Source: Ruminiclostridium josui JCM 17888
Lineage (GTDB): Bacteria > Bacillota > Clostridia > Acetivibrionales > DSM-1351
DNA: 64,000 nucleotides
Reading direction: 5' to 3'
Assembly (NCBI RefSeq): GCF_000526495.1
Contig: NZ_JAGE01000001.1
Location: forward strand, 1,238,001-1,302,000
Shown in pieces: positions 55,107 to 63,773 of this stretch (position 1 is the stretch's first letter; each line of letters begins with the position of its first letter). The notes under the pieces are model-generated. The model did not search any database and was not told the origin of the DNA. It saw only the letters and a program-made list of their open reading frames with translations. The position numbers and the translations under genes were made by a program.

Positions 55107-56591
55107 ATGAACATGCTTAGTCGTTTGGTAGAAGAACAGTTGCACCAGAAAAATAAGATTGTGCTGCTGTGTTTGCTCGCTTCAATTTCATTAAGAGTGG
55201 TAGTGGATTATATTTTTAACACGCCTCTTGATGATATCTTGATTTTAGCAATTGTGGGATATGCCTTATGCGCTATCGGAGCTGTATTCTCATTTAAGAA
55301 GTTATTCCCGAAAGCAATTATGTATTACTTTACAATTACTATGGGAGTAATCAGTTTCATCATGATAAGCAATAATCCTAGTCTTACTACATACCTTACA
55401 GTTTTTCTAGCCATTGTCATTGTCAGTATTTACAGCGATATCAGACCTGTTCTGGTTTGCTCTGTAATAGGTTGTTTTCTTACTACTTATTCATTTTATA
55501 ACTATAAGTCAGAAATTTTTCCAAATAACACATTTATTGATATGATCTTTTTTATTTTATATATATTTGTGTCAGCTTTTGTTCTATTTTTCCTTAGTTA
55601 TCTTACAAAAAAATTATATATTCAACTTGAGAATACTGCCGTAAATGCTATTTCTTCTAAAGAGAAGGCCGAAGGATTGTATAACGAGATAAAAGCAACT
55701 AGTAAAAGCCTAGCCAAGATAAGTGCAGACATAAAGGACAGTATAATTTCCGCACAGGAAATATCTGACGGCATAGGCCAGGCTATCACCATTGTAGCAG
55801 AAGAAGCTCAAATGGAAGTAACAAGTATTCATAAAATTAAAGAATTATTTGAAAATGGTAAAAGCAAAATGGTTGTCTCTATGGAAGCATCCAATGACAT
55901 GGATTCTGCAGTGAAAAGTGCTGTATCAAATATTGAGAGCGGCAGTGATTATGTAGATAATTTATCAAAAGAAATGAAAGAAGCTTTAAGTACTATGACT
56001 TTGGTGGAAAAGCTTGCTACAGACTTAATTGGAAAAAATAAAATAATAAATAATATATTAACTTCTGTTAATAATATATCAAAGCAAACAAACCTGCTTT
56101 CCCTTAATGCCTCTATAGAAGCGGCCAGAGCCGGTGATGCAGGAAAAGGTTTTTCAATTGTAGCTCAGGATGTTAGGAAACTGGCTGAAGAATCAAATAT
56201 CCTCACACAGAGAATAGAAAGTATATTAAAGGAAATGGAAGAAAATGCACTTAATGTTTCAAAAGAAATTAGTAAAGAAAAGAATTATATAAGTAATAGT
56301 AACTCTTATACTGAGGCAACAAAAGACATCTTTAATAAAATTAAAGATGAAATCCACTGCATAGAGGAAAAAACCAGTCATATTAAAGCAACTTCATTAA
56401 ACTTGTACAATTCATTTGAATCAACTGATGATGAGGTTAATGCAATAAGTGATAATACCGAAAAAAATGCTGCTACAGCAGAAGAAGTTACAGCATGTAT
56501 CAGTGAACAGAATAGTCGTATGAATATTATTGAGGAAAACTATATAAAGCTCAATGCATTAATAGATGAACTTAATAATTTTAACGGTTAA
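55107..56591 (+). CDS. Chemoreceptor-like protein with multi-pass membrane sensor
   Basis: A 494-residue protein. The N-terminal 180 residues contain about six membrane helices (start [18 protein letters not shown]; later [12 protein letters not shown] and [13 protein letters not shown]) without an extracellular domain. The C-terminal half is an MCP signalling domain with the hairpin tip [20 protein letters not shown] and [18 protein letters not shown]. No HAMP domain is evident. The ATG at 55107 has GGGGG upstream. A decayed copy lies immediately downstream. Confidence 0.82.
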   Translation: MNMLSRLVEEQLHQKNKIVLLCLLASISLRVVVDYIFNTPLDDILILAIVGYALCAIGAVFSFKKLFPKAIMYYFTITMGVISFIMISNNPSLTTYLTVFLAIVIVSIYSDIRPVLVCSVIGCFLTTYSFYNYKSEIFPNNTFIDMIFFILYIFVSAFVLFFLSYLTKKLYIQLENTAVNAISSKEKAEGLYNEIKATSKSLAKISADIKDSIISAQEISDGIGQAITIVAEEAQMEVTSIHKIKELFENGKSKMVVSMEASNDMDSAVKSAVSNIESGSDYVDNLSKEMKEALSTMTLVEKLATDLIGKNKIINNILTSVNNISKQTNLLSLNASIEAARAGDAGKGFSIVAQDVRKLAEESNILTQRIESILKEMEENALNVSKEISKEKNYISNSNSYTEATKDIFNKIKDEIHCIEEKTSHIKATSLNLYNSFESTDDEVNAISDNTEKNAATAEEVTACISEQNSRMNIIEENYIKLNALIDELNNFNG

Positions 56592-56610
56592 GAAATCAGC
56601 AAATTAAACT

Positions 56611-56650
56611 AAATGCCGGATTTATGATAAAACATAAAGTCCGGCATTTT
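56611..56650 (+). terminator. Terminator of the second chemoreceptor gene
   Basis: AAATGCCGGA and TCCGGCATTT form a 10-bp stem with a 20-base loop, then TTATTATG; 20 bp after the stop. Confidence 0.7.
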
Positions 56651-56702
56651 ATTATGTAATTAATTTTTCTCTCTTACCTGAAGTTTTGCAATAGTCTTTA
56701 AA

Positions 56703-57187
56703 ATGCCTTTAAACGGTATTCTTCTTTTGGGATTAATAGGATATCCCTTGTGTGCTGTAGGTGGTTTTCTTACATTAAAAAATTTATTTCCCAAAGCCAC
56801 TATTTATTACTTTACCTGTACAATGGGAATTATCAGTTCTATTATGATAACCAGTAATCCCAGTCTTACAACTTATCTCACCGTTTTCTTGACTATAGTT
56901 ATTGTCAGCATTTACAGTGATATCAGACCCGTCTTACTTTGTTCCATGGAAGAAATAGGAAAAGATTTAATATTGTAGCTGAAGAAGCTGAAAAGGAAGT
57001 AGAAAGTATCCATAAAATAAAAGATTTGTTCCAGTCGGGTAAAAGCAAAATGGAGTTAACAATATCTCTACTCAAACCAACCCTGAATGCCTCCATAGAA
57101 GCCGCAAGAGCAGGCGAAGCTGGTAAAGGATTTTTGGATTATTGTATTCCAGTTACGCCATATATATCAATAGAAATAACAGTGTAA
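56703..57187 (+). pseudogene. Decayed copy of the multi-pass chemoreceptor gene
   Basis: Two short frames together repeat parts of the upstream receptor. The first (56703-56978) matches its membrane region: [12 protein letters not shown] and [13 protein letters not shown] are the same in both. The second (from about 56960) matches the signalling domain: VAEEAEKEVESIHKIKDLF, then [17 protein letters not shown]. Segments between these blocks are missing and the frame shifts around 56945-56960. It is a tandem duplicate that suffered several internal deletions and can no longer be a receptor. Confidence 0.82.
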
Positions 57188-57511
57188 GCATCATTCTTTA
57201 TGCTCTATACATAATTTTCTGTTTACTAAATATATATACGATTTTATGTAAATTGCAAAAAGGAAAAAGTCTCATTCTAGATTAATTTAAGAGTATAAAT
57301 TATATCAACGGAAGCTCTGTTAAAGATATTTGCAGATGTTTGTCGGCGAATGATGGATATTTTACCGGAAAACCTATCGGATGTAGGTTTTAGCGGCACA
57401 TTGAATCATGGACGATGAATGTGAGCGACGGTAAAATACCTTATAATGAGCCGTTAAAAACTCTTGCAAATATCTTGGGAGCAATCGTTGATATAATTTT
57501 TATAATATATT
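57188..57511. other. 324-bp region without a recognisable gene
   Basis: AT-rich sequence between the decayed receptor and the 3' end of cwlD. A few short frames (for example at 57318-57390) show no similarity I can name. No hairpin stands out. It may be further debris of the duplication event. Confidence 0.3.
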
Positions 57512-58303
57512 TTAATCAGAGCTTTCGGCACTGCTCTGGTTTTTCTGGATATCGTCAGCACTTTTCTTGTAATAGCTGTCTATTCCCTGCTTTATTGCAG
57601 CCGCCAATTTGCTCTGATAATCCTCTGTAGCAAGTTTTTTTTCCTCATCTGCATTTGAAAGGAAGCCACATTCAACAACAACAGTAGTTGTTTTAAGGTT
57701 CTTTAGAATTATTATAGGGTCCTTTTTAACAAGAGCGACTCTGTCATTGGTATTATCTACATTAAGCCTAATTGCATTTTGAATTTCATCTGCCAGCTTT
57801 TTGCTTGATTCAGATTTTGGAGGGAAGAAAACCTGGGCTCCATGGTACTGTGTCTGAGGAAATTTATTAAGATGAACACTTACTACCAAATCAGCACCAG
57901 AATCATCCATTATTCCTTTTCTTCTTGTTAAATCCTCTTTTCTTTTCTGGATAATATTATTACTCTCGGTAGTATAAACAAGACGGTCTGAGTCTCTTGT
58001 CAGTATAACCTTGTAATTGTCCTTTTCCAACATGCTCTTTAAATTCATAACTATACTAAGGTTTACGTCCTTTTCTTTTAGTCCGGAGTAATCGCTTACT
58101 GCCCCCGGGTCCTCTCCTCCGTGTCCTGCATCCAGTATAACCGTTCTTACGGCAGGTGCCACACCTTCTCCCGGAGCCTGATTTCCTTCTGCTGTTACAG
58201 GTTTTGAGTAGTTAACTGTCAATCCGATGCTTAAAACCGTTATGGACATAAGTAATAGTAAAACAACGAATAATATATTCTTTTTGCTTATTAATACAAT
58301 CAT
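57512..58303 (-). CDS. cwlD: N-acetylmuramoyl-L-alanine amidase, CwlD-like
   Basis: A 263-residue protein with one N-terminal membrane or signal segment (about 8-27) and an Amidase_3 domain: ILDAGHGGEDPGAVS with the zinc His, Glu in GLKEKDVNLSIV, SVHLNKFPQ with the second His, and VVECGFLSNADEE with the catalytic Glu. CwlD makes muramic-lactam in the spore cortex; other Amidase_3 enzymes split daughter cells. Size and single-domain layout suit CwlD. The ATG at 58303 has GGAAGGA upstream. The tail is Ser/Gln-rich. Confidence 0.82.
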   Translation of the reverse strand: MIVLISKKNILFVVLLLLMSITVLSIGLTVNYSKPVTAEGNQAPGEGVAPAVRTVILDAGHGGEDPGAVSDYSGLKEKDVNLSIVMNLKSMLEKDNYKVILTRDSDRLVYTTESNNIIQKRKEDLTRRKGIMDDSGADLVVSVHLNKFPQTQYHGAQVFFPPKSESSKKLADEIQNAIRLNVDNTNDRVALVKKDPIIILKNLKTTTVVVECGFLSNADEEKKLATEDYQSKLAAAIKQGIDSYYKKSADDIQKNQSSAESSD

Positions 58304-58402
58304 GGGTATCCTTCCTTCAATCATTTTTAAGTATCTTATTATTATGGATATTCAGCTTAGTCCCACTTATGCATAAAAGCAAAACAAATTGCCCTAACAA
58401 CA

Positions 58403-58500
58403 ATAAGGGGTAGTTGCAAAACAGAAAGTTTTTTTCTCTAACACTTATACTCTCATACAAGCTAGAAAATATAAAAACTATATTTGCGACAACCCCTTAT
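58403..58500. repeat. 18-bp imperfect inverted repeat enclosing 62 bp
   Basis: ATAAGGGGTAGTTGCAAA at 58403 pairs with TTTGCGACAACCCCTTAT at 58483 (16 of 18 match). The arms are GC-richer than the inside. The whole 98-bp unit lies between cwlD and the HEAT-like gene. It could be a small MITE-like element or a structured 3' end of the upstream operon. Confidence 0.5.
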
Positions 58501-58517
58501 ATAATGCCTATATTAAA

Positions 58518-59384
58518 TTATTTATTAAGGTAAATTAAATCATCTATTTCTCCGCCCAATTTCTTAATTATAGCTCTCATATGATTAAAAGTAGCAGAAT
58601 CTATTTTATCAATATTTTTAAGGACATAACCCCTTAATAGCGGAATCGCCCTTCCATCCCCATAATCACCAAGTATCTCCACTATTAGATTGAGATTTGA
58701 GATTGTACGGAAGGCATTTTTCATGAAATAGAAAACCTCGTCAGATTTATACTTATTATCATTACAAATTTCCGCAACACATACCAGAAAATGTTCCTTT
58801 GCTGTCTGATCGTCTGTAGTGTCAAATGCATTTATCACATTATCCAGAATACTTACACCATATGCAACTATTGCAGCACAAATTGCCTCTGAAATCATTT
58901 CAACCTGTTTGTTTTCAATTAGTAATGTAATAAGCTTCTGCTTATACTCTTCTTCTTGGAGGCACCCAATTGCATATACTGCTTGAGAAACAGCAGGATA
59001 AATATCATCCTTATTCTTATCCTTAGATGAGAGCGAACTATTTACATAGTCAAACAACTTTTCAGAAGCAGCTTTCCCACCATAGCATTTAAACTTTTCA
59101 ATCAGAATATCAGGAACTCCAACATCTGAATCATTTGCAATAATCAAGAATAATTCAAGTAATTCATTTAAAGAAGACAGTGAATTTATAAATTCTCCCG
59201 GTGTCATTCCATCCATTTCCTGCAAACCAGTTGCAAGCCATTTTCTTTCTATATCTGTAATCAACAATTCTTCATCTATTTTTATCTCACTGTTTTCAAC
59301 AGCAGCTTTCTCATCAAGGTATTGATTAAACCCCTCTTCTATTGCCTTATTATAGCTATTTGTAATAATCCAATTTTTATCCAT
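58518..59384 (-). CDS. HEAT-repeat-like helical protein, function unknown
   Basis: A 288-residue soluble, acidic and almost entirely helical protein. Recurrent helix pairs (LISLL-type, e.g. YAIGCLQEEEYKQKLITLLI and VEILGDYGDGRAIPLLRGYV) suggest HEAT/PBS-lyase-type repeats. Such proteins usually serve as scaffolds. The gene begins directly after the stop of the 178-residue membrane protein, indicating a two-gene operon. Confidence 0.55.
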   Translation of the reverse strand: MDKNWIITNSYNKAIEEGFNQYLDEKAAVENSEIKIDEELLITDIERKWLATGLQEMDGMTPGEFINSLSSLNELLELFLIIANDSDVGVPDILIEKFKCYGGKAASEKLFDYVNSSLSSKDKNKDDIYPAVSQAVYAIGCLQEEEYKQKLITLLIENKQVEMISEAICAAIVAYGVSILDNVINAFDTTDDQTAKEHFLVCVAEICNDNKYKSDEVFYFMKNAFRTISNLNLIVEILGDYGDGRAIPLLRGYVLKNIDKIDSATFNHMRAIIKKLGGEIDDLIYLNK

Positions 59385-59921
59385 TTAAAAAAACCTTCTA
59401 TTCTTTTTTGGTTTAGGCTTTCTTGGTTGTAACCCCAAAAGCTTTCTTATATATTCAGTAATATCAAACTTCTTAAAACCGGCATAGTACCCTAAAAAGG
59501 AAATCAATATAACCGTGAACCATGCTATAATATATCCTACAACTGAATAATGCATTGATTTTGAAATAAATAGCATCGGTGCTGCAAGTCCTTTAATAAG
59601 GTTAGCCTTTAGTACCATGAAATTAATTCCTTCTATTGATAAATCAAGAAAAGATATTATTATCTGAATAATTACAAAAGGTACTACAGCAAGAATTCCG
59701 TATATTGCTCCGTCATAATATTTTACTGAACCGTACCGACGCTTGTCCACTCCTGTTAAATAATGAAGTTCTGCGTAAATAAATGCTATCATTATTATAA
59801 ATACAAAAACCGAAAACAAGCTCAGTCTTTTATAAAACCCCAGAAAAAATATGTAAAAAATAACCATAGAAATCAAATAAGATTTTATAACTGCCCAACT
59901 TCCGGATAAATACTTTTTCAT
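59385..59921 (-). CDS. Multi-pass membrane protein (Yip1-like layout), function unknown
   Basis: A 178-residue protein with about five hydrophobic helices (YLISMVIFYIFFLGFYKRL, then FSVFVFIIMIAFIYAEL and later ones) and a very basic C-terminus (RKPKPKKNRRF). The arrangement resembles Yip1-family bacterial proteins but I cannot assign it. It is coupled to the HEAT-like gene and lies downstream of the GH18-LRR gene on the same strand, 76 bp away. Confidence 0.5.
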   Translation of the reverse strand: MKKYLSGSWAVIKSYLISMVIFYIFFLGFYKRLSLFSVFVFIIMIAFIYAELHYLTGVDKRRYGSVKYYDGAIYGILAVVPFVIIQIIISFLDLSIEGINFMVLKANLIKGLAAPMLFISKSMHYSVVGYIIAWFTVILISFLGYYAGFKKFDITEYIRKLLGLQPRKPKPKKNRRFF

Positions 59922-59996
59922 AATTCTCCTTTCAAAACCACATTAAGTCAGCTTTAATATTATATCATTATGACAAAACAAAGTAACTATTTCAAG

Positions 59997-61760
59997 TTAA
60001 AAATCGCATTCAATCAAGCCTTTTTTTATTGTTTGAAGCTTAGTATAGTTTGTCAATTTATTACCTTTCAGATACAGTATATTTAAATTTTTAAGCTTTG
60101 AAATAGGTGAATAATCAGTTATGATATTTTCCCTTATATAAAGCTCTGTAAGATTAGTCAAGCATGCTAAAGCACTTATGTTGGAAACCTTATTCCCATT
60201 TATTGAAAGTATCTCCAGCTTTGTCAGCCCTTTAATGGGTGAAATATCTTTTATAGTGTTTCTATACAAATACAGTACTCTAAGGTTTTTTAGCGAAGCC
60301 AAGGAAGAAATATTTGAAAGCTTAGTATTGCTTAAATCCAGATACTCCAGATTTGTAAGCATCTTTAAATCATTTAAGGTTTTATAGCCTGCCGGAATTT
60401 TTAGTCTGTACACTTTGGCCAAGTCAGACTTGTATAAAGTCCCGGAAGGTTTGGATATTTTTCCTCTTACAGCTTTTTCAACAACTTTGTCGGTAAAGGT
60501 TACTTTTGTCTGTGATACCTGAGATGTCGCTGGAAGTGACTTAATAATTGTATCCCAAACATCAAGGCCAAAATTTTTTGCAGCTTTATCAGTATAGTCA
60601 GGAATATTTGAAAGGCTCCACAGTGATATACCTCCTATATCGTACTGTTTTGAAATATCTATCTTGGCCTTTACGCTTTTGCTGTTTTCGTAAAGACATA
60701 TATTCTGTGTATTATTGCTTGTATTGAAGTATTGCATAACAGGACTTTCAAGTTCATTATTATAGCTATATGTAATTGATTTACCATTACCGTCTTTATT
60801 TATAACCCTGTCATACAGCATCTTATAGGTGGGCGGAGGAAGAACTTCCAAACTCATAGCCTTTTTCCCCACCTTATTCCAGGTAGAGCCTTTTGGAATC
60901 TGAAATCTCCACTGTGCAGCATCAAAGCTTATTTGAAGCATTATTTTATTTAAATTATTCTTACTGACGTATTTCTTTACATCCTCCATCACACGCTGAA
61001 TTTCTCTTATAGGGGCAAGACTGTCTATGGGATTCAGACTATCATAGCCGGTATACTGCATCACCTGTTCTTTTGTGAGCTTTGTCAAAGGCTCGTAGTC
61101 ATGAGCCATTATTATCATTCTATCAGCTATTTGAGAAATTGTAGAATAGTCGTAGCCGGAATAATAACGCAACGTATTAACAGCAACATACATTTTTTTG
61201 TTTATTTCTGTGAGTTTAGGTTTAAGCTCTTTAAGGAATTGATTAAAGAAGCCGCTCATTTTCTGCCCGTTAAGCCCTTCTATGTCAATAACAACTCCGT
61301 CAAAATAAATATTGCTCCCCTTTGATACATCACTTTTCATTAAATCTATTATTGATTGAATAGCTTTATCCCTTTGCTTATTGTCAGAAAGAATTTTTTC
61401 AACGTTTGCACTATCTGAGAAAATCCCCAATTGAATAGACTTCTTCTTGCTTTTCGCGTATTTTAGAACCTCAATATAATCATTTGGATAATAAAAATCT
61501 TTATTACCATTTTTACCAAAAGTAGTATTAATACCATCTGTCAAATCAGCGTAAAATCGGCCCCATAAAAAGCTTACTGAATCAAGGGAGTCTATGTATT
61601 TTTTTAAATCATTTGAAAAAGTCGCATTTGCAGGATAAAAAGCATGTAGCTCCAACTTTTTTACAGACACAGCCTGTGCCTCAGGTGTTATAGGCGAAAT
61701 ATAAGCAAAAGCCATCGCCAGTATAAGTGTCACACAAATAAGTATTCTATATATTTTCAT
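59997..61760 (-). CDS. Secreted GH18-like glycosidase with C-terminal leucine-rich repeats
   Basis: A 587-residue protein. A signal peptide ends near residue 30 (EAQA-VS). Residues about 35-400 form a GH18-like barrel: FDGVVIDIEGL (about 155) has the D-x-x-D-x-E catalytic pattern, followed by YVAVNTLRYY and MIIMAHDYEPL, as in spore and wall-lytic YaaH/SleL-type enzymes. From about 455 there are five or six SDS22-like leucine-rich repeats of 21-22 residues (NLEYLDLSNTKLSNISSLAS and successors). The LRR tail probably binds a wall or protein partner. The combination is uncommon. Confidence 0.78.
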   Translation of the reverse strand: MKIYRILICVTLILAMAFAYISPITPEAQAVSVKKLELHAFYPANATFSNDLKKYIDSLDSVSFLWGRFYADLTDGINTTFGKNGNKDFYYPNDYIEVLKYAKSKKKSIQLGIFSDSANVEKILSDNKQRDKAIQSIIDLMKSDVSKGSNIYFDGVVIDIEGLNGQKMSGFFNQFLKELKPKLTEINKKMYVAVNTLRYYSGYDYSTISQIADRMIIMAHDYEPLTKLTKEQVMQYTGYDSLNPIDSLAPIREIQRVMEDVKKYVSKNNLNKIMLQISFDAAQWRFQIPKGSTWNKVGKKAMSLEVLPPPTYKMLYDRVINKDGNGKSITYSYNNELESPVMQYFNTSNNTQNICLYENSKSVKAKIDISKQYDIGGISLWSLSNIPDYTDKAAKNFGLDVWDTIIKSLPATSQVSQTKVTFTDKVVEKAVRGKISKPSGTLYKSDLAKVYRLKIPAGYKTLNDLKMLTNLEYLDLSNTKLSNISSLASLKNLRVLYLYRNTIKDISPIKGLTKLEILSINGNKVSNISALACLTNLTELYIRENIITDYSPISKLKNLNILYLKGNKLTNYTKLQTIKKGLIECDF

Positions 61761-61915
61761 TTTCCAGTTACCACCTCTTTAACTATATAATGATTCTATC
61801 ACATCAGGCTTCGTCCATATGTTAAAAATTAGTTACAGTTCAAAGAACAAATACATATATGTCATCATACAATACACTATGCAATCAAAAGCCGTTAATA
61901 AAAGGAGTGCTTGCA

Positions 61916-62248
61916 ATGAATATAGGTGATAAGGCAAAAGAACTATCAAAGGCAGTAATGGGTACAAAAGAATACATAGAACTTAAACAGGCTAAATCAG
62001 TTATTGATAAAAACAAAGAATTACGCTCAAAAATTGAGGATTTCAAGAAAAAAAAGGAGGCCTTATACAAAGGAAAGCTTTCTACAAGCGAAGCCCAAAA
62101 AAGGGCAGCAGAGTTGAACAAAATCTTTGAAAATCTGAATAGTATACCTGAGGTTAACAGGTTTGTTAATGCAGAGAAGTCCTTCAATGATATGCTTCAA
62201 AAAGTTTACAGACAAGTCAATGACGCTCTTGAAGCATCCTTAAAATAG
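61916..62248 (+). CDS. ylbF: YlbF/YmcA family regulator
   Basis: A 110-residue helical protein with the Com_YlbF pattern: LSKAVMGTKEYIELKQAKSV, a central basic helix (IEDFKKKKEALYKGK) and VNRFVNAEKSFNDML near the end. In Bacillus YlbF works with YmcA and YaaT to stimulate RNase Y processing and phosphorelay flux, affecting competence, biofilm and sporulation. AAAGGAG lies before the ATG at 61916, ruling out the upstream in-frame start. It could also be the paralogue YheA/YmcA. Confidence 0.75.
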   Translation: MNIGDKAKELSKAVMGTKEYIELKQAKSVIDKNKELRSKIEDFKKKKEALYKGKLSTSEAQKRAAELNKIFENLNSIPEVNRFVNAEKSFNDMLQKVYRQVNDALEASLK

Positions 62249-62266
62249 TTATTTTATTATTAATTC

Positions 62267-62303
62267 GCTAAAAAGCCGGATTGCATTTTCCGGCCTTTTT
62301 AGC
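62267..62303 (+). terminator. Terminator after ylbF
   Basis: GCTAAAAAGCCGGA and TCCGGCCTTTTTAGC form a long stem with an 8-base loop between the convergent genes. Confidence 0.8.
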
Positions 62304-62311
62304 GTTTAAAT

Positions 62312-62740
62312 TTAAACTGCATTATGAACAAAGGAAACTATTGATGCTACAGGTATATCAGTTACCGAGCCTACTGTATAAACAGGTAAGGAATCCCAAC
62401 CTCCTGCAGCTGCAGCTCCGTTTATACTTGCCGGCAAAACCGGTCCCATGCCATATCCCCCGGATGAACCACATCCGATGCCCATATCAGCACTACTGCC
62501 GTGTCCGTATTCCGAATTAAATCCGGTACATGCATTACCCAGTGAACATCCTGGTGATGGCCCTATTCTAGTTATCAATCTAACAAAAACATTGTTTACT
62601 GTTAATAAAACTCCGGTAAAGCCTGAGCCAGACTCTCCTCCGCTGCTTGTGAAAATAGTTACAGTCTGGCCTATATAATTTGCAAGCAGTGCGTCCCATT
62701 TACCTACTGATGCTCCTGTAAATCCGCATCCTTCTCCCAT
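62312..62740 (-). CDS. Gly-rich small protein, coat-like paralogue 1
   Basis: A 142-residue protein. The first half has YIGQTVTIFTSSGGESGSGF, then VLLTVNNVFVRLITRIG, a pattern like a small beta-barrel domain. The centre is Gly/Cys/Tyr-rich. The end, DSLPVYTVGSVTDIPVASIV then SFVHNAV, is nearly the same in the two neighbours. Strict family is unknown to me; the composition and clustering resemble spore coat or exosporium proteins. AAAGGAG favours the ATG at 62740. First of three tandem copies. Confidence 0.6.
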   Translation of the reverse strand: MGEGCGFTGASVGKWDALLANYIGQTVTIFTSSGGESGSGFTGVLLTVNNVFVRLITRIGPSPGCSLGNACTGFNSEYGHGSSADMGIGCGSSGGYGMGPVLPASINGAAAAGGWDSLPVYTVGSVTDIPVASIVSFVHNAV

Positions 62741-62852
62741 TTGAATAACTCCTTTCAAAATACATTTATCGAGCAATAACTCTAGTTCATATTATGTTGA
62801 CGATATACATATTGTTACTTTTATATAATTCAAGCCTTAAAAGACAAAAATA

Positions 62853-62875
62853 GAGACTGGTAAATAACCAGTCTC
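62853..62875 (-). terminator. Terminator of coat-like paralogue 2
   Basis: GAGACTGGT and ACCAGTCTC form a 9-bp stem with a 5-base loop; TATTTTTG follows on the minus strand. Confidence 0.75.
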
Positions 62876-62911
62876 ATAAAGCATTGCTATCTTTTCATAC
62901 TATTACATACT

Positions 62912-63358
62912 TTAAACTGCATTATGGACAAAGGATACTATTGATTTTATAGGTATATCTGTTACTGAACCCACCGTATATACCGGAATCGAATCCCAGC
63001 CTCCTGCAGTTACAGCGCCGCTTACGCCCCCTGGAACTATAGCACCCGACATTCCTGTACCTTTTCCGCCGAAACCGGAACCGCAGCCAGCTCCGTATCC
63101 TTCACCCGCTGAAAATTTTGAACAGGAATTTCCTAGAGCACATCCCGGAGGTGGACCTATTCTGGTAAGTAATCTTACAAATACAGAATTAACAGTCATT
63201 AGCACACCTGTAAAACCTGAGCCAGACTCTCCTCCACTGCTTGTAAAAACAGTTACAGTCTGACCTATATATTTTGCGAGCAGTGCTTCCCAGTTCACAG
63301 CCTGTGAACAAGATGGTGCTTTTGCTACTCCACGTTCAAATTCAAATTCTTCTGACAT
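62912..63358 (-). CDS. Gly-rich small protein, coat-like paralogue 2
   Basis: A 148-residue paralogue of the previous gene, sharing YIGQTVTVFTSSGGESGSGF, LLTRIGPPPGCALGNSC and the same C-terminal DSIPVYTVGSVTDIPIKSIV block. The middle differs in glycine-rich sequence (GAGCGSGFGGKGTGM). It has an acidic N-terminal extension (EEFEFERG). AAGGAGG precedes the ATG. It has its own terminator, so each copy is a separate transcription unit, as common for late sporulation genes. Confidence 0.6.
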   Translation of the reverse strand: MSEEFEFERGVAKAPSCSQAVNWEALLAKYIGQTVTVFTSSGGESGSGFTGVLMTVNSVFVRLLTRIGPPPGCALGNSCSKFSAGEGYGAGCGSGFGGKGTGMSGAIVPGGVSGAVTAGGWDSIPVYTVGSVTDIPIKSIVSFVHNAV

Positions 63359-63436
63359 TCCACGTCCTCCTTAATACTTAAATCTACTTCATCTTATGTG
63401 AACTTAAGAAGAAATGTGACTGATTGTAAATAAAAA

Positions 63437-63470
63437 CAACAACCTGACTGTATTCCGTCAGATTGTTGCT
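63437..63470 (-). terminator. Terminator after the broken Tyr-rich gene
   Basis: CAACAACCTGAC pairs with GTCAGATTGTTG around TGTATTCC; TTTTTATTTAC follows on the minus strand, about 20 bp after the stop. Confidence 0.7.
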
Positions 63471-63486
63471 TTTATTTATATTAGAT

Positions 63487-63749
63487 TCAATAATAGTTAT
63501 TGTCACTGCAGTCATTACCTCTTCCATAACCGGAGTTCCTATGATATTCCAAAGAAGCATCATAGTTATTTCCATAGTACTGCTTTAGTACTGCTTTTCA
63601 TTCCAACCATATAATCCGTATACACCGTAAACCATGTTTCCGTAGAATCCAAAGGGATATACGTAATTACACCAACTGTAAAGTAAATACAGATATGGCT
63701 GTATGAACCCTCCATAAAAAGGTAAATATCTTGTATCTGCAGTACTCAC
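63487..63749 (-). pseudogene. Tyr/Gly-rich coat-like gene frameshifted by an 11-bp duplication
   Basis: The minus strand first encodes RYLPFYGGFIQP ... FGFYGNMVYGVYGLYGWNEK and meets a TAA inside an exact 11-bp tandem repeat (63575-63596). If one repeat unit is removed, the frame continues as YYGNNYDASLEYHRNSG and ends NDCSDNNYY at 63487. The combined product would be about 84 residues, very rich in Tyr, Gly and Asn, as spore coat proteins are. The start is uncertain: a GTG at 63749 is possible but its GGGGGG is too close, and the frame is open further upstream to 63774. Confidence 0.65.
63575..63596. repeat. Exact 11-bp tandem duplication
   Basis: TAGTACTGCTT occurs twice in direct succession on the plus strand, 63575-63585 and 63586-63596. 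It adds 11 bp and shifts the frame of the Tyr-rich gene on the other strand. Confidence 0.9.
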
Positions 63750-63773
63750 CCCCCAGGCTAAAATTGCTTTTTA

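Noticed and set aside
63384-63575. 63-residue frame on the minus strand starting at the TACTATGG motif
   Set aside because: The neighbouring frame has a clear Tyr/Gly/Asn coding pattern that continues the upstream gene after removing the 11-bp repeat; this frame is its shadow.
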